64,000 nt of DNA, taken from Paludibacter sp. (GTDB lineage Bacteria > Bacteroidota > Bacteroidia > Bacteroidales > Paludibacteraceae). The position numbers were made by a program, and so were the translations under genes. Positions within the stretch are counted from its first letter, which is position 1; the number at the start of each line of letters is the position of its first letter. This document shows, one piece after another, positions 47,238-55,492 of the stretch. Location: positions 186,001 through 250,000 of the forward strand of contig JAQVAV010000001.1 in assembly GCA_028690665.1 (NCBI GenBank). The letters are read 5' to 3'. The notes below the pieces were generated by a model, which searched no databases, was not told the DNA's origin, and saw nothing but the letters and a program-made list of their open reading frames with translations.

Positions 47238-48263
47238 ATGAAGCAGGTTGCAATTGGAATTGATATTGGAGGTACAAATACAGTTTTAGGACTAGTAGAT
47301 CAAAATGGCAATGTATTAGCTAAAGATTATTTCTCCACAGCAAAATATAACGATATTACAGAGTATACAAATAAGCTATCAGGCAATATCAATAAATTAC
47401 TGGAGAGATTGTCTCAAATTGAGGTGAATCTTCATATTATTGGAATCGGAATAGGAGCGCCGAATGCAAATTATTATTCTGGCACAATAGAACACGCTCC
47501 TAATCTTTCGTTTAAAGGAGTAATACCATTTGTTTCTCTATTGAAAGAAAAATTTCCTTATATACAAACAATAACCTTAACAAACGATGCAAACGCTACT
47601 GCAATTGGAGAAATGCTGTTTGGAGGGGCAATAGGCATGAGAAATTTTGTAATGTACACTTTAGGTACGGGTGTGGGAAGTGGACTGGTTGTCAATGGAA
47701 ACTTGGTTTATGGCCAGGATGGTTTTGCTGGAGAATGTGGACATACCATGCTTATTCCAAATGGACGTTTATGTGGCTGTGGAGTGAGAGGTCATCTCGA
47801 AGCTTATTGCTCTGCCACAGGAATGAAACGAACAGCATTTGAACTATTGGCAAAATATAATCCATCAGACAGTCTGCTCGCAAATTATACCTACAAACAA
47901 TTACAGGCAAAAAACATTTACGACGCGGCCATACAAGGCGATGCGGTGGCATTGGAAGTATTCCGGCTTACCGGATATTGGCTGGGAATAGGGTTGGCCA
48001 ACACGGTTCATCATTTAAGTCCCGAAGCTATTTTTCTTTTCGGTGGACCGGTATCCTCAGGCGAACTCCTTATAAAACCGACGGTCGAAAGTTTAGAACG
48101 TCATCTATTACCCGTATTCAGACAGAAGGTTAAGGTTTTACCATCGCAGCTCAATTGTGGTGACGCGGCTATCTTGGGAGCAAGCGCGTTGGCATGGAAA
48201 GAATTAAACCTGCCTCAGTTTTTTCTTGTGAGTAATATTCGAGAGCCAAAAACAAAGAATTAA
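47238..48263 (+). CDS. ROK-family sugar kinase, probable glucokinase
   Basis: A 341-residue cytoplasmic kinase that would phosphorylate the monosaccharide released by the locus, most likely glucose to glucose-6-phosphate. The N-terminal phosphate loop is IGIDIGGTNTVLGLVDQNG (7-25). The sugar-binding and catalytic Asp lies in LTNDANATAIGE (about 114-125). The ROK zinc site is ECGHTMLIPNGRLCGCG followed by RGHLEAYCS (about 164-190), with the His and three Cys ligands. It lacks an N-terminal winged helix, so it is an enzyme and not a repressor. It begins 8 bp after a strong hairpin and has no visible promoter of its own. Confidence 0.9.
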   Translation: MKQVAIGIDIGGTNTVLGLVDQNGNVLAKDYFSTAKYNDITEYTNKLSGNINKLLERLSQIEVNLHIIGIGIGAPNANYYSGTIEHAPNLSFKGVIPFVSLLKEKFPYIQTITLTNDANATAIGEMLFGGAIGMRNFVMYTLGTGVGSGLVVNGNLVYGQDGFAGECGHTMLIPNGRLCGCGVRGHLEAYCSATGMKRTAFELLAKYNPSDSLLANYTYKQLQAKNIYDAAIQGDAVALEVFRLTGYWLGIGLANTVHHLSPEAIFLFGGPVSSGELLIKPTVESLERHLLPVFRQKVKVLPSQLNCGDAAILGASALAWKELNLPQFFLVSNIREPKTKN

Positions 48264-48765
48264 GACAAATGGTTTCACGCTACCGCGCACAGCCCCTTAC
48301 TCGTAGTCCTTTTTTTATCTTTATTTCGAATTACGGGACAAGCAGTGTAGTATAAAATATTAAGATGTCTGGGGTGCCCCTTACGTGACTTTTGAAAATT
48401 GCATTACTCAACTAAAATTCACGTCGGTTCCTTTTTTAGAGGCTATCCTTTCGTGTAGTTGATAAAGTGTTTTGATAATAACATCAATTTTAAACCCGTC
48501 AGACATTATTAACAAATAGCTTTAATTGTTAATCCTGTAAAAATGGTAATTTATTACTATAATAGTTCGGAATTAAATTGTTCAATAATAAGATGACAGG
48601 GCTACGCCCCTGAAACACAATTTTACAATTAATAATTTTAAGCGGCGTAGCCGTGACATTTTTGTAGCAAAATCATCCACCATTAAGCAAAAGGAGCGTA
48701 GCTCTGACATCTAAATATAATATCTGTTTCACATCATCAACGATTAAACCAATAAATAATATTTT
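48264..48765. other. Intergenic region with short repeats, between ROK kinase and the long GH27-like gene
   Basis: About 500 bp with no credible coding frame. The left half is unremarkable AT-rich sequence; the right half carries three copies of a GC-richer palindromic repeat (48593-48710). No clear TAnnTTTG element was seen ahead of the next gene. Confidence 0.55.
48593..48710. repeat. Three copies of a short palindromic repeat with core GCGTAGC
   Basis: Copies at 48641-48659 (AGCGGCGTAGCCGTGACAT) and 48692-48710 (AGGAGCGTAGCTCTGACAT) are in the same direction. A third at about 48593-48612 is the same motif inverted, reading AGGGGCGTAGCCCTGTCAT on the minus strand. Consensus AGSRGCGTAGCYSTGACAT, an imperfect palindrome of 3-5 bp arms around GTA. 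The copies are markedly GC-richer than the surroundings. Looks like an interspersed REP-like element. Confidence 0.65.
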
Positions 48766-51700
48766 ATGAAATTATTCAAATTAAAAATAATTATACTTCT
48801 GCTACTTGCAGTATCGGTAAAGGCAGCAGGTTCGACCCTGTATGGTTTGGGAAACGCTTTTAGTGAATGGGATAGCAATAATGCTGTTAATATTCCGGAG
48901 TCAAATGAATCCGGAATTTTTATTATTGAGAAAGAACTCATTTTTTACAATGACAATAAACAATTCAAATTCGCTTTATCACAAGGAGACTGGCAAAATG
49001 TACAGTTTCTCGTACCGGCAACAGCTGATTATAACGGTAATGTAAAAACAATTGCCGATGGAGGGGAATATGGCATGCTCCTTTGTTCTGAATCAGCGGA
49101 AAATTTAAAAGATTATTATTGGGGGACTCCTTTTAATGAAAGTGGAAATTATCGCATAACCATAGATATAAATGCTCAAAGATTAAGTATAACTAAAGTT
49201 TCAAATTCTTACAAAGCACCTCTTTGTTGGAGCATATACGAGTATTGCCGGGAAGAAGAACTGGCTGGTGTAACAAACATCGATATGTCTGAGAGTGATT
49301 GGGATCAAAATATCGAATGGGTGTCCGATAATCTGAAACAATACGGTTACGACATGATTTGTACGGATGGATTTATGTCGATGCTTGCTACGGATGAGTC
49401 TGGTTACATGACAAAATACGGGAGCATGTATTTGACAGATCTTGTCAATAAATGTAAACTGAAAGGCTTGAAATTAGGCGTTTACGACAATCCGTTATGG
49501 ATTCACGGGTCGCTTAACACTCCTATTGAAAGCACTTCTCTTACTTTTGGTGATTTAACTTACGATGCGACCAAAGATGCCGATGATGTATTATATCCTG
49601 ATAATACTGGTGATTTATTTACCTGGGTAGTTCCGAGTCATAATGGCGCAGAAGAATATATCGACGGATTTTTCAAACATTATAAGGATATGGGAGTTGA
49701 TTTTATCCGGATGGACTTTCTCTGCCTTTTCGAAAGTGGATTTTTTAGTGAAGCCGAGGAGCCTGTTGGTAAAGCTTATGGACGTGAAAACTATGAACTG
49801 GCAATGAAATATATTGGCGAATCAGCTAAGAAATACGGTATTTTAGTCTCCATGGTTATGCCTGATCTATATAACAACGCGGAACTGGAAAAGAAATACG
49901 GAAACATGATTCGTATTGTTGCCGATGTTTTTGATGGTGGCTGGGATCATCTTTCTGACCGCTGGCGGGGAACTATTGTTGACGGATGGCCCAATTGCCA
50001 CAATCAATTTGACGGATTTGTACATTGGTCAAATATTACGGGACGCGGAAAAGTAATCCCTGATGGCGATTTTACCCGATTAAACACGTTTTCGAGCGAT
50101 GAGGAGAAAAAATTTTCTGTTTCGTTACAATTAATGGCCGGCGGCCCGGTTGCGGTGGCCGATCGGTACAATACCATTCAAACCGGTGATTTAAGTTTTT
50201 ATCAAAATACTGAATTACTTGCTTTAAACGAAGATGGATTTGTTGGCAAACCACTTTCGGATAATCTTAGCGATTCCCGTTCTCAAATCTGGTACGGACA
50301 AATGAGTAATGGAGACTGGATTGTAGGACTTTTCAACCGGGAAACAACTACACAAATACGCAATATCAACTTCCGCTCTGATCTTGGAATTGCAGGAACC
50401 GTTTCGATACGAGACTTATGGGAGCATACCGATCTGGGTACGGCTGATTCTTTTTCAGAATCAATCACAGCTCACGGATGTAAAATATATCGTTTAAAAA
50501 TATCATCGCAGGATAATATATATATAGGAGGAACATTTAACGGATGGAATCTTACACAATTCCCAATGGCTAAATCAGAAGAAAATAATTGGTCTGCAAC
50601 GACTTATTTCTCTGCCGGCAATTATGAAATGAAATTTACCAATACAACAAATTGGACCGGCGATGATTGGGGTGGTGCAACAGGGCTGACAGGTATTACC
50701 GGTTTAACCACCGGAGGCGGAGCAAATATCAGTTTCAACATACCCGATTCCGGTTATTACCGTATCGATTTCAACGATGCTACTTTAGCATATTCTATAA
50801 AAAAAAACATGTATGTGGGCGGGTCTTTTAATAATTTTGTTTTGGCTGATCTTCCGATGATTCAGTCCGATACTTATAGCTGGTATACAAATCCGGTATA
50901 TTTAACCTCAGGCGATTATTCCATAAAGTTTACCAATACCACAGACTGGAGTGGTGATGACTGGGGAGGTACAACCGGGTTGTCCGGTACGGCAAATCTG
51001 ACCACCGGAGTTGATAATTTTCTGACTTTCAACATCTCTCAATCCTGTTATTATGTTTTTAAGTTCAATGATTCGACGCTGGATTATTCCATTACTACTC
51101 AGGAAATGTATGTGGGCGGATCGTTTAACAACTGGGATCTTTCACAATATCCTATGAGTTTATCAGGAAGTCACGATTGGCATACGGAAACTCCTGTTTA
51201 TCTTGCAACTGGAGAGCATGGTATAAAATTTTCTGATACTACGGACTGGTCCGGCGATGACTGGGGAAATGCCTATGGATTTTCAGGAACAGCAAGATTG
51301 ACAACCGGTGGCTTACCTAATATTGAATTTACAACATCTCGTCCAGGTTATTACACTTTTAATTTTAATGATTCTACTTTAAATTATTCCATTGCTACTC
51401 AGGAGATGTATATCGCCGGTACATCTAATGATTGGGATTTACCGGGTCTTCCAATGACTCAGTCTGTTGATAAAAATAATTGGTATTCAACTCCGGTATA
51501 TTTAACGGCAGGCGACTATTCTATGAAATTTACAAATACATTAGATGGGAGTGGCAATAACTGGGGAAATTCCACCGGGCTAACCGGCACTGCCGGTCTA
51601 ATCCCGGAAAACGGGCTGAGTATCTCGTTCACTATTTCACAATCCGGTTATTATATTTTTAAATTCAACGATTCTACTTTGAAGTATTCTATCGAAGGGA

Positions 51701-53154
51701 AAAAAATGTACGCAGCCGGAACATTTAACGATTGGAATTTATCAGGTCATCCTATGATTCAGGCGGACAATTTCAATTGGCACACAACTCCCGTGTATAT
51801 GACAGCCGGAGATTACAGCATGAAGTTTGCCAATTCAACGGATTGGAGTAGCGATGACTGGGGAAATGCAACCGGACTGACCGGCACTGTAGCTTTAACC
51901 ACGGGAGGTGGAACTGCACTTTCATTTACTATTCCACAATCCGGTTATTATGTCTTTAAATTTAACGACTCCACTTTAGAATATTCTATTACTGCTAAAA
52001 AATTGTATATCGGTGGCACGTTCAATAATTGGAATTTATCAGACCTTCAGATGCTGGAATCCGATGCATATAATTGGTACACAACTCCCGTGTACATAAC
52101 GGCAGGCGATTATGCCATGAAGTTTACCAATACTTTGGATTGGAGTGGTGATGACTGGGGAGGTGTAAACGGACTGTCCGGTACTGCCACCTTAACTACC
52201 GGAGAGAATTCTTTCCTAACATTTAATATTCCGCAATCTACTTATTATGTCTTTAAATTCAATGATTCTACGTTGGTATATTCTATTGAAGCTGATAAAA
52301 AAATGTATATTGCAGGTACATTTAATAGCTGGGATTTAGCAAGTCTTCCAATGACAGCATCCGGCAGCTACAACTGGTATTCGGCCCCCGTATATTTAAC
52401 GACTGGTGATTATTCCATGAAGTTTGCCAATACATCGGACTGGAGTGGCGATGACTGGGGGGGTGTCACAGGACTGACCGGCACTGCCACTTTAACTACG
52501 GGAGGAGGAACTTTTCTTACATTTACAGTCGTACAATCCGGTTATTATGTTTTTAATTTCAACGATCTGAATCTAGATTATTCTATTGAAGCTAAAAAAA
52601 TGTATGTCGGTGGCACGTTTAACAATTGGAATTTGGCAAGTCTTCCAATGACAGCATCCGATGCGTATAATTGGTACACAAATTCTGTGTTCTTAACATC
52701 TGACGATTATGAAATGAAATTTGCCAGTACAACGGATTGGAGTGGCGATGACTGGGGAGGTGTCACAGGACTGACCGGTACTGCCACTTTAACTACGGGA
52801 GGAGGAACAAATATTAGTTTTTCTATTTCACAATCAGGTTATTACAATTTTAAATTTAATGATTTGAGTTTAAAGTATTCGATTGATTTTTCAACAACAA
52901 ATAATAATAATGAAAAGAGCAACCGATCACTAAATGTTTATTTTTCCAAACAATCAAAGAAAATAGTCATAGAAAAAAATAATTATGAAAATAATGAAGT
53001 TCAAATAATCAACCTGAAAGGACAAAAACTATATATTCAAAAATTTTCAGATACAAAATTTCTTATCGACACAAGTAACTGGACAAATAAAATCGTGATC
53101 GTGCAAATAAAAAATCCAATTGAGACTCGCTTTTTTAAAATCGCTATACTATAA
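48766..53154 (+). CDS. Giant GH27-like enzyme with eight tandem binding modules and T9SS tail
   Basis: A 1462-residue secreted multi-modular enzyme. Order: signal peptide (about 1-21); N-terminal module (about 22-145) opening STLYGLGNAFSEWDSNN; GH27-like barrel (about 150-480) starting YKAPLCWSIYEYC, with likely nucleophile Asp317 (FIRMDFLCLF) and likely acid/base Asp387 (RIVADVFDGGW); a beta domain (about 490-580); eight modules of about 97-100 residues (about 585-1375), each with MYVGGTFNNWNL.., PVYLTAGDYSMKF, DWSGDDWG and SGYYVFKFNDSTL; and a type IX sorting domain (about 1385-1462). The DWSGDDWG loop and aromatic W/Y residues are conserved and may form the ligand site. It would give a strongly multivalent grip on a polymeric alpha-glucan. 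A terminator follows. Confidence 0.87.
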   Translation: MKLFKLKIIILLLLAVSVKAAGSTLYGLGNAFSEWDSNNAVNIPESNESGIFIIEKELIFYNDNKQFKFALSQGDWQNVQFLVPATADYNGNVKTIADGGEYGMLLCSESAENLKDYYWGTPFNESGNYRITIDINAQRLSITKVSNSYKAPLCWSIYEYCREEELAGVTNIDMSESDWDQNIEWVSDNLKQYGYDMICTDGFMSMLATDESGYMTKYGSMYLTDLVNKCKLKGLKLGVYDNPLWIHGSLNTPIESTSLTFGDLTYDATKDADDVLYPDNTGDLFTWVVPSHNGAEEYIDGFFKHYKDMGVDFIRMDFLCLFESGFFSEAEEPVGKAYGRENYELAMKYIGESAKKYGILVSMVMPDLYNNAELEKKYGNMIRIVADVFDGGWDHLSDRWRGTIVDGWPNCHNQFDGFVHWSNITGRGKVIPDGDFTRLNTFSSDEEKKFSVSLQLMAGGPVAVADRYNTIQTGDLSFYQNTELLALNEDGFVGKPLSDNLSDSRSQIWYGQMSNGDWIVGLFNRETTTQIRNINFRSDLGIAGTVSIRDLWEHTDLGTADSFSESITAHGCKIYRLKISSQDNIYIGGTFNGWNLTQFPMAKSEENNWSATTYFSAGNYEMKFTNTTNWTGDDWGGATGLTGITGLTTGGGANISFNIPDSGYYRIDFNDATLAYSIKKNMYVGGSFNNFVLADLPMIQSDTYSWYTNPVYLTSGDYSIKFTNTTDWSGDDWGGTTGLSGTANLTTGVDNFLTFNISQSCYYVFKFNDSTLDYSITTQEMYVGGSFNNWDLSQYPMSLSGSHDWHTETPVYLATGEHGIKFSDTTDWSGDDWGNAYGFSGTARLTTGGLPNIEFTTSRPGYYTFNFNDSTLNYSIATQEMYIAGTSNDWDLPGLPMTQSVDKNNWYSTPVYLTAGDYSMKFTNTLDGSGNNWGNSTGLTGTAGLIPENGLSISFTISQSGYYIFKFNDSTLKYSIEGKKMYAAGTFNDWNLSGHPMIQADNFNWHTTPVYMTAGDYSMKFANSTDWSSDDWGNATGLTGTVALTTGGGTALSFTIPQSGYYVFKFNDSTLEYSITAKKLYIGGTFNNWNLSDLQMLESDAYNWYTTPVYITAGDYAMKFTNTLDWSGDDWGGVNGLSGTATLTTGENSFLTFNIPQSTYYVFKFNDSTLVYSIEADKKMYIAGTFNSWDLASLPMTASGSYNWYSAPVYLTTGDYSMKFANTSDWSGDDWGGVTGLTGTATLTTGGGTFLTFTVVQSGYYVFNFNDLNLDYSIEAKKMYVGGTFNNWNLASLPMTASDAYNWYTNSVFLTSDDYEMKFASTTDWSGDDWGGVTGLTGTATLTTGGGTNISFSISQSGYYNFKFNDLSLKYSIDFSTTNNNNEKSNRSLNVYFSKQSKKIVIEKNNYENNEVQIINLKGQKLYIQKFSDTKFLIDTSNWTNKIVIVQIKNPIETRFFKIAIL
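50518..52890 (+). repeat. Eight tandem ~297-bp in-frame repeats
   Basis: The conserved Tyr codon of the MYxxG motif falls at 50521, 50812, 51109, 51409, 51709, 52006, 52306 and 52603, giving unit lengths of 291, 297, 300, 300, 297, 300 and 297 bp. Units 1-6 have diverged in DNA. Units 7 and 8 share long near-identical stretches (52440-52510 against 52737-52807, two mismatches noted; and a 25-bp identity near 52339 and 52636), pointing to a recent duplication or conversion. Confidence 0.9.
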
Positions 53155-53245
53155 AATCCATAAAATATTGAGGTAAAAACTTTAAAACAGATTCCGTTCA
53201 GCTGGATATATTCAGATTAAAAAACGAACAAAAGATGCACTTACC

Positions 53246-53274
53246 GGGTGGAATTTTTAGGATTCCACCCTTTT
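53246..53274 (+). terminator. Rho-independent terminator after the giant GH27-like gene
   Basis: A 9-bp perfect stem (GGGTGGAAT at 53246-53254 with ATTCCACCC at 53262-53270), a 7-nt loop, then TTTT. Confidence 0.85.
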
Positions 53275-53604
53275 GTATTATTGCAATTAAGATTGGAATC
53301 TAACGTATTGATAAGACTATTATTACATTCTAAAATCGTTAACTATTGGTTCACCCCAAACAATACGTAATTTTAAACAGAATATAAAAATTTAAAGCCG
53401 AAAAATATCGGTTTATTTGTATTTTTACCGAAAGATCTCCGGGACATAATAAAACAGTCCATTTTAGAATATAAAGAAGCAACATCTCTACTTTTATTGT
53501 AAATTTGTTGATACAAGAACAATTAACAGGCTTTTACAAAAAAATCTAACAAACTATCAAGAGGGAAAAGCCTCTAAGTTAAAAACAAATACGACACTAC
53601 TAAA
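53275..53604. other. Intergenic region ahead of the SusR-like regulator gene
   Basis: About 330 bp of AT-rich DNA after the terminator. It contains the probable promoter at 53500 and otherwise no coding frame or structure that I can support. Confidence 0.5.
53500..53507 (+). promoter_or_regulatory. -7 promoter element for the SusR-like regulator
   Basis: TAAATTTG matches TAnnTTTG, 97 bp before the ATG at 53605, implying a leader of roughly 90 nt. Confidence 0.45.
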
Positions 53605-55305
53605 ATGAACCATACCGTTAAATATATTTTCAAAAAAAATATCTTAATTCTTTTGTCTGTTTGCAACATAATAGTGTTCAATTTAAATGCTCAAAATTAT
53701 ATTGATTATTCTATAACGGATTTAGATAAGGTTGTAGCAGAGCAGCAAAAATATACTGATTTACGAGAAAATCGTATTACTGAACTAAAACAAAAACTTG
53801 GAAAAACAAAGTTGGAAAATGAACGATACAAAATAGAAAGTCAGCTTTTTGAAGAATATCTTCCTTTCACTGTAGATTCTGCATTGTATTATGCAAAAGC
53901 AAAATTAATTTCTGCAAAAAAATTAGAACGAAATGATTTCTTGAATGATTCTCGGATGAATATCACGCATGTTTTAATTTTGGCAAGCATGTACAAAGAA
54001 GCAAGCGATAGTTTAAAGAATATAAATCGTTCTTTTATCCCTGATTACTTGTTAAGTTACTATTTCTGCTTACAAAATACGTTGTATGAAGCAATGTCAA
54101 ATTATACCATCATAGAAGAGCAAAAAAAAGCATATAAGGCTAAAGCTATAATTTATAAAGACTCCATATTATGGAAAAATCCAAATGATGTTTACATTCA
54201 TGCCGACAAACTATCTGAATCCGGAGATTATAACAAAGCATTGAAAGTTTTAGAAAATTTCTTTTCACATTTAGACCCAAAAAGTCATGATATAGCAATA
54301 TCAGCTTATGCCATATCCGACATTTATCGTCAACAGGGAAACTCGGATGAAGAAAAAAAATATCTGATAATTTCTGCCATATCCGATATAAAATGGGGTG
54401 TGAAGGAATACATTTCATTAAGAAAGTTAGCCACTATATTATATGAAGAAGGAGATTTGGATCGGGCCTATAATTACATGAATCGTTCGCTGGAAGATGC
54501 TACATTTTGTAATGCCCGTCTGCGTACCATTGAGGTAACCCAGACACTCCCTATCATAGAACAGGCTTATCAGGCTAAAGCCAGCAAAGAAAGCCGGCAT
54601 ACCTTTATGGCATTAATTGGAGTCAGCATATTGTCAGCTTTTCTGATATTTATGATTATCTACGTTCGCATACAAATGAAACGGTTATCACAAACGCGAA
54701 GTGAATTAGACAAAGCGAACAAACGGTTACAACATCTGAACACTGAGCTAAATACAGTAAATGAGCAACTCCAATTGAGCAATAATCAGTTAAATGAGAC
54801 AAACTATATTCTGTCAGCAACCAACAAATCGCTTTCCGAGGCAAATCACATCAAGGAAACTTATATTGTTCGCTTTATGACCGAATGTTCCGTGTATATT
54901 GACAAAATGGATAATTACCGCCGTATGCTCAATAAACAGGCTATTGCAGGAAAATTGGAAAATCTCTTCAACACACTTAAATCAACCACCTTTATCAACG
55001 ATGAACTTGAGTCATTCTATAATACATTTGATGAAACTTTTCTCCATTTATTTCCATCTTTTGTAGAAAAATTCAACCAATTGCTTCCGAAAGAAGACCG
55101 TATTATTCCTAAAAAAGAAAATAGTCTTACAACCGAACTTCGCATTTTCGCGTTGATTCGTTTAGGAATTACGGATACCGAACGTATTGCTTTCTTTCTT
55201 CGCTGTTCCAGATCAACCGTATATTCCTATCGTTCCCGTTTACGGCTTAAATCAATGAATCCCGATGCTTTTGAGGATCAAATAATGGGCATAACATCTT
55301 TTTGA
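53605..55305 (+). CDS. SusR-like membrane-spanning transcription regulator (DUF6377 type)
   Basis: A 566-residue inner-membrane regulator. A signal/anchor segment (about 10-29) leads into a periplasmic helical TPR-like region (about 45-325). A transmembrane helix (about 333-357: FMALIGVSILSAFLIFMIIYV) is followed by a cytoplasmic coiled coil (about 360-425, with repeated LNTELNTVNEQLQLSNNQLN heptads). The C-terminus holds a helix-turn-helix (about 510-555: ELRIFALIRLGITDTERIAFF, SRSTVYSYRSRLRLK). The layout equals SusR, the maltose-sensing activator of the starch system, and regulators of other alpha-glucan loci. It is directly upstream of SusCD on the same strand and probably activates them on binding an oligosaccharide in the periplasm. 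Confidence 0.85.
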   Translation: MNHTVKYIFKKNILILLSVCNIIVFNLNAQNYIDYSITDLDKVVAEQQKYTDLRENRITELKQKLGKTKLENERYKIESQLFEEYLPFTVDSALYYAKAKLISAKKLERNDFLNDSRMNITHVLILASMYKEASDSLKNINRSFIPDYLLSYYFCLQNTLYEAMSNYTIIEEQKKAYKAKAIIYKDSILWKNPNDVYIHADKLSESGDYNKALKVLENFFSHLDPKSHDIAISAYAISDIYRQQGNSDEEKKYLIISAISDIKWGVKEYISLRKLATILYEEGDLDRAYNYMNRSLEDATFCNARLRTIEVTQTLPIIEQAYQAKASKESRHTFMALIGVSILSAFLIFMIIYVRIQMKRLSQTRSELDKANKRLQHLNTELNTVNEQLQLSNNQLNETNYILSATNKSLSEANHIKETYIVRFMTECSVYIDKMDNYRRMLNKQAIAGKLENLFNTLKSTTFINDELESFYNTFDETFLHLFPSFVEKFNQLLPKEDRIIPKKENSLTTELRIFALIRLGITDTERIAFFLRCSRSTVYSYRSRLRLKSMNPDAFEDQIMGITSF

Positions 55306-55431
55306 TTTTATTGTATATTCTTTGGATTTTAGGATATCAAAACACACGATAAACATCACATAATAAAACAATTACCCAGACACAAACTTTATATTTTCAA
55401 TTCATGTCTTTTATCTGGATTAAATTATAGT

Positions 55432-55439
55432 TATTTTTG
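55432..55439 (+). promoter_or_regulatory. -7 promoter element for susC-like gene
   Basis: TATTTTTG matches TAnnTTTG, 53 bp before the susC-like ATG. The 188-bp gap between regulator and susC holds the presumed activator site. Confidence 0.5.
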
Positions 55440-55492
55440 TAATTGCAAACTAATGCACGAACAAGTTTTACTATTGACCATAATTTAATAAC

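Noticed and set aside
50518-52890. Regular repeats that could be mistaken for a CRISPR or minisatellite array
   Set aside because: The units are about 297 bp, in frame, and encode a conserved protein module; they are coding repeats.
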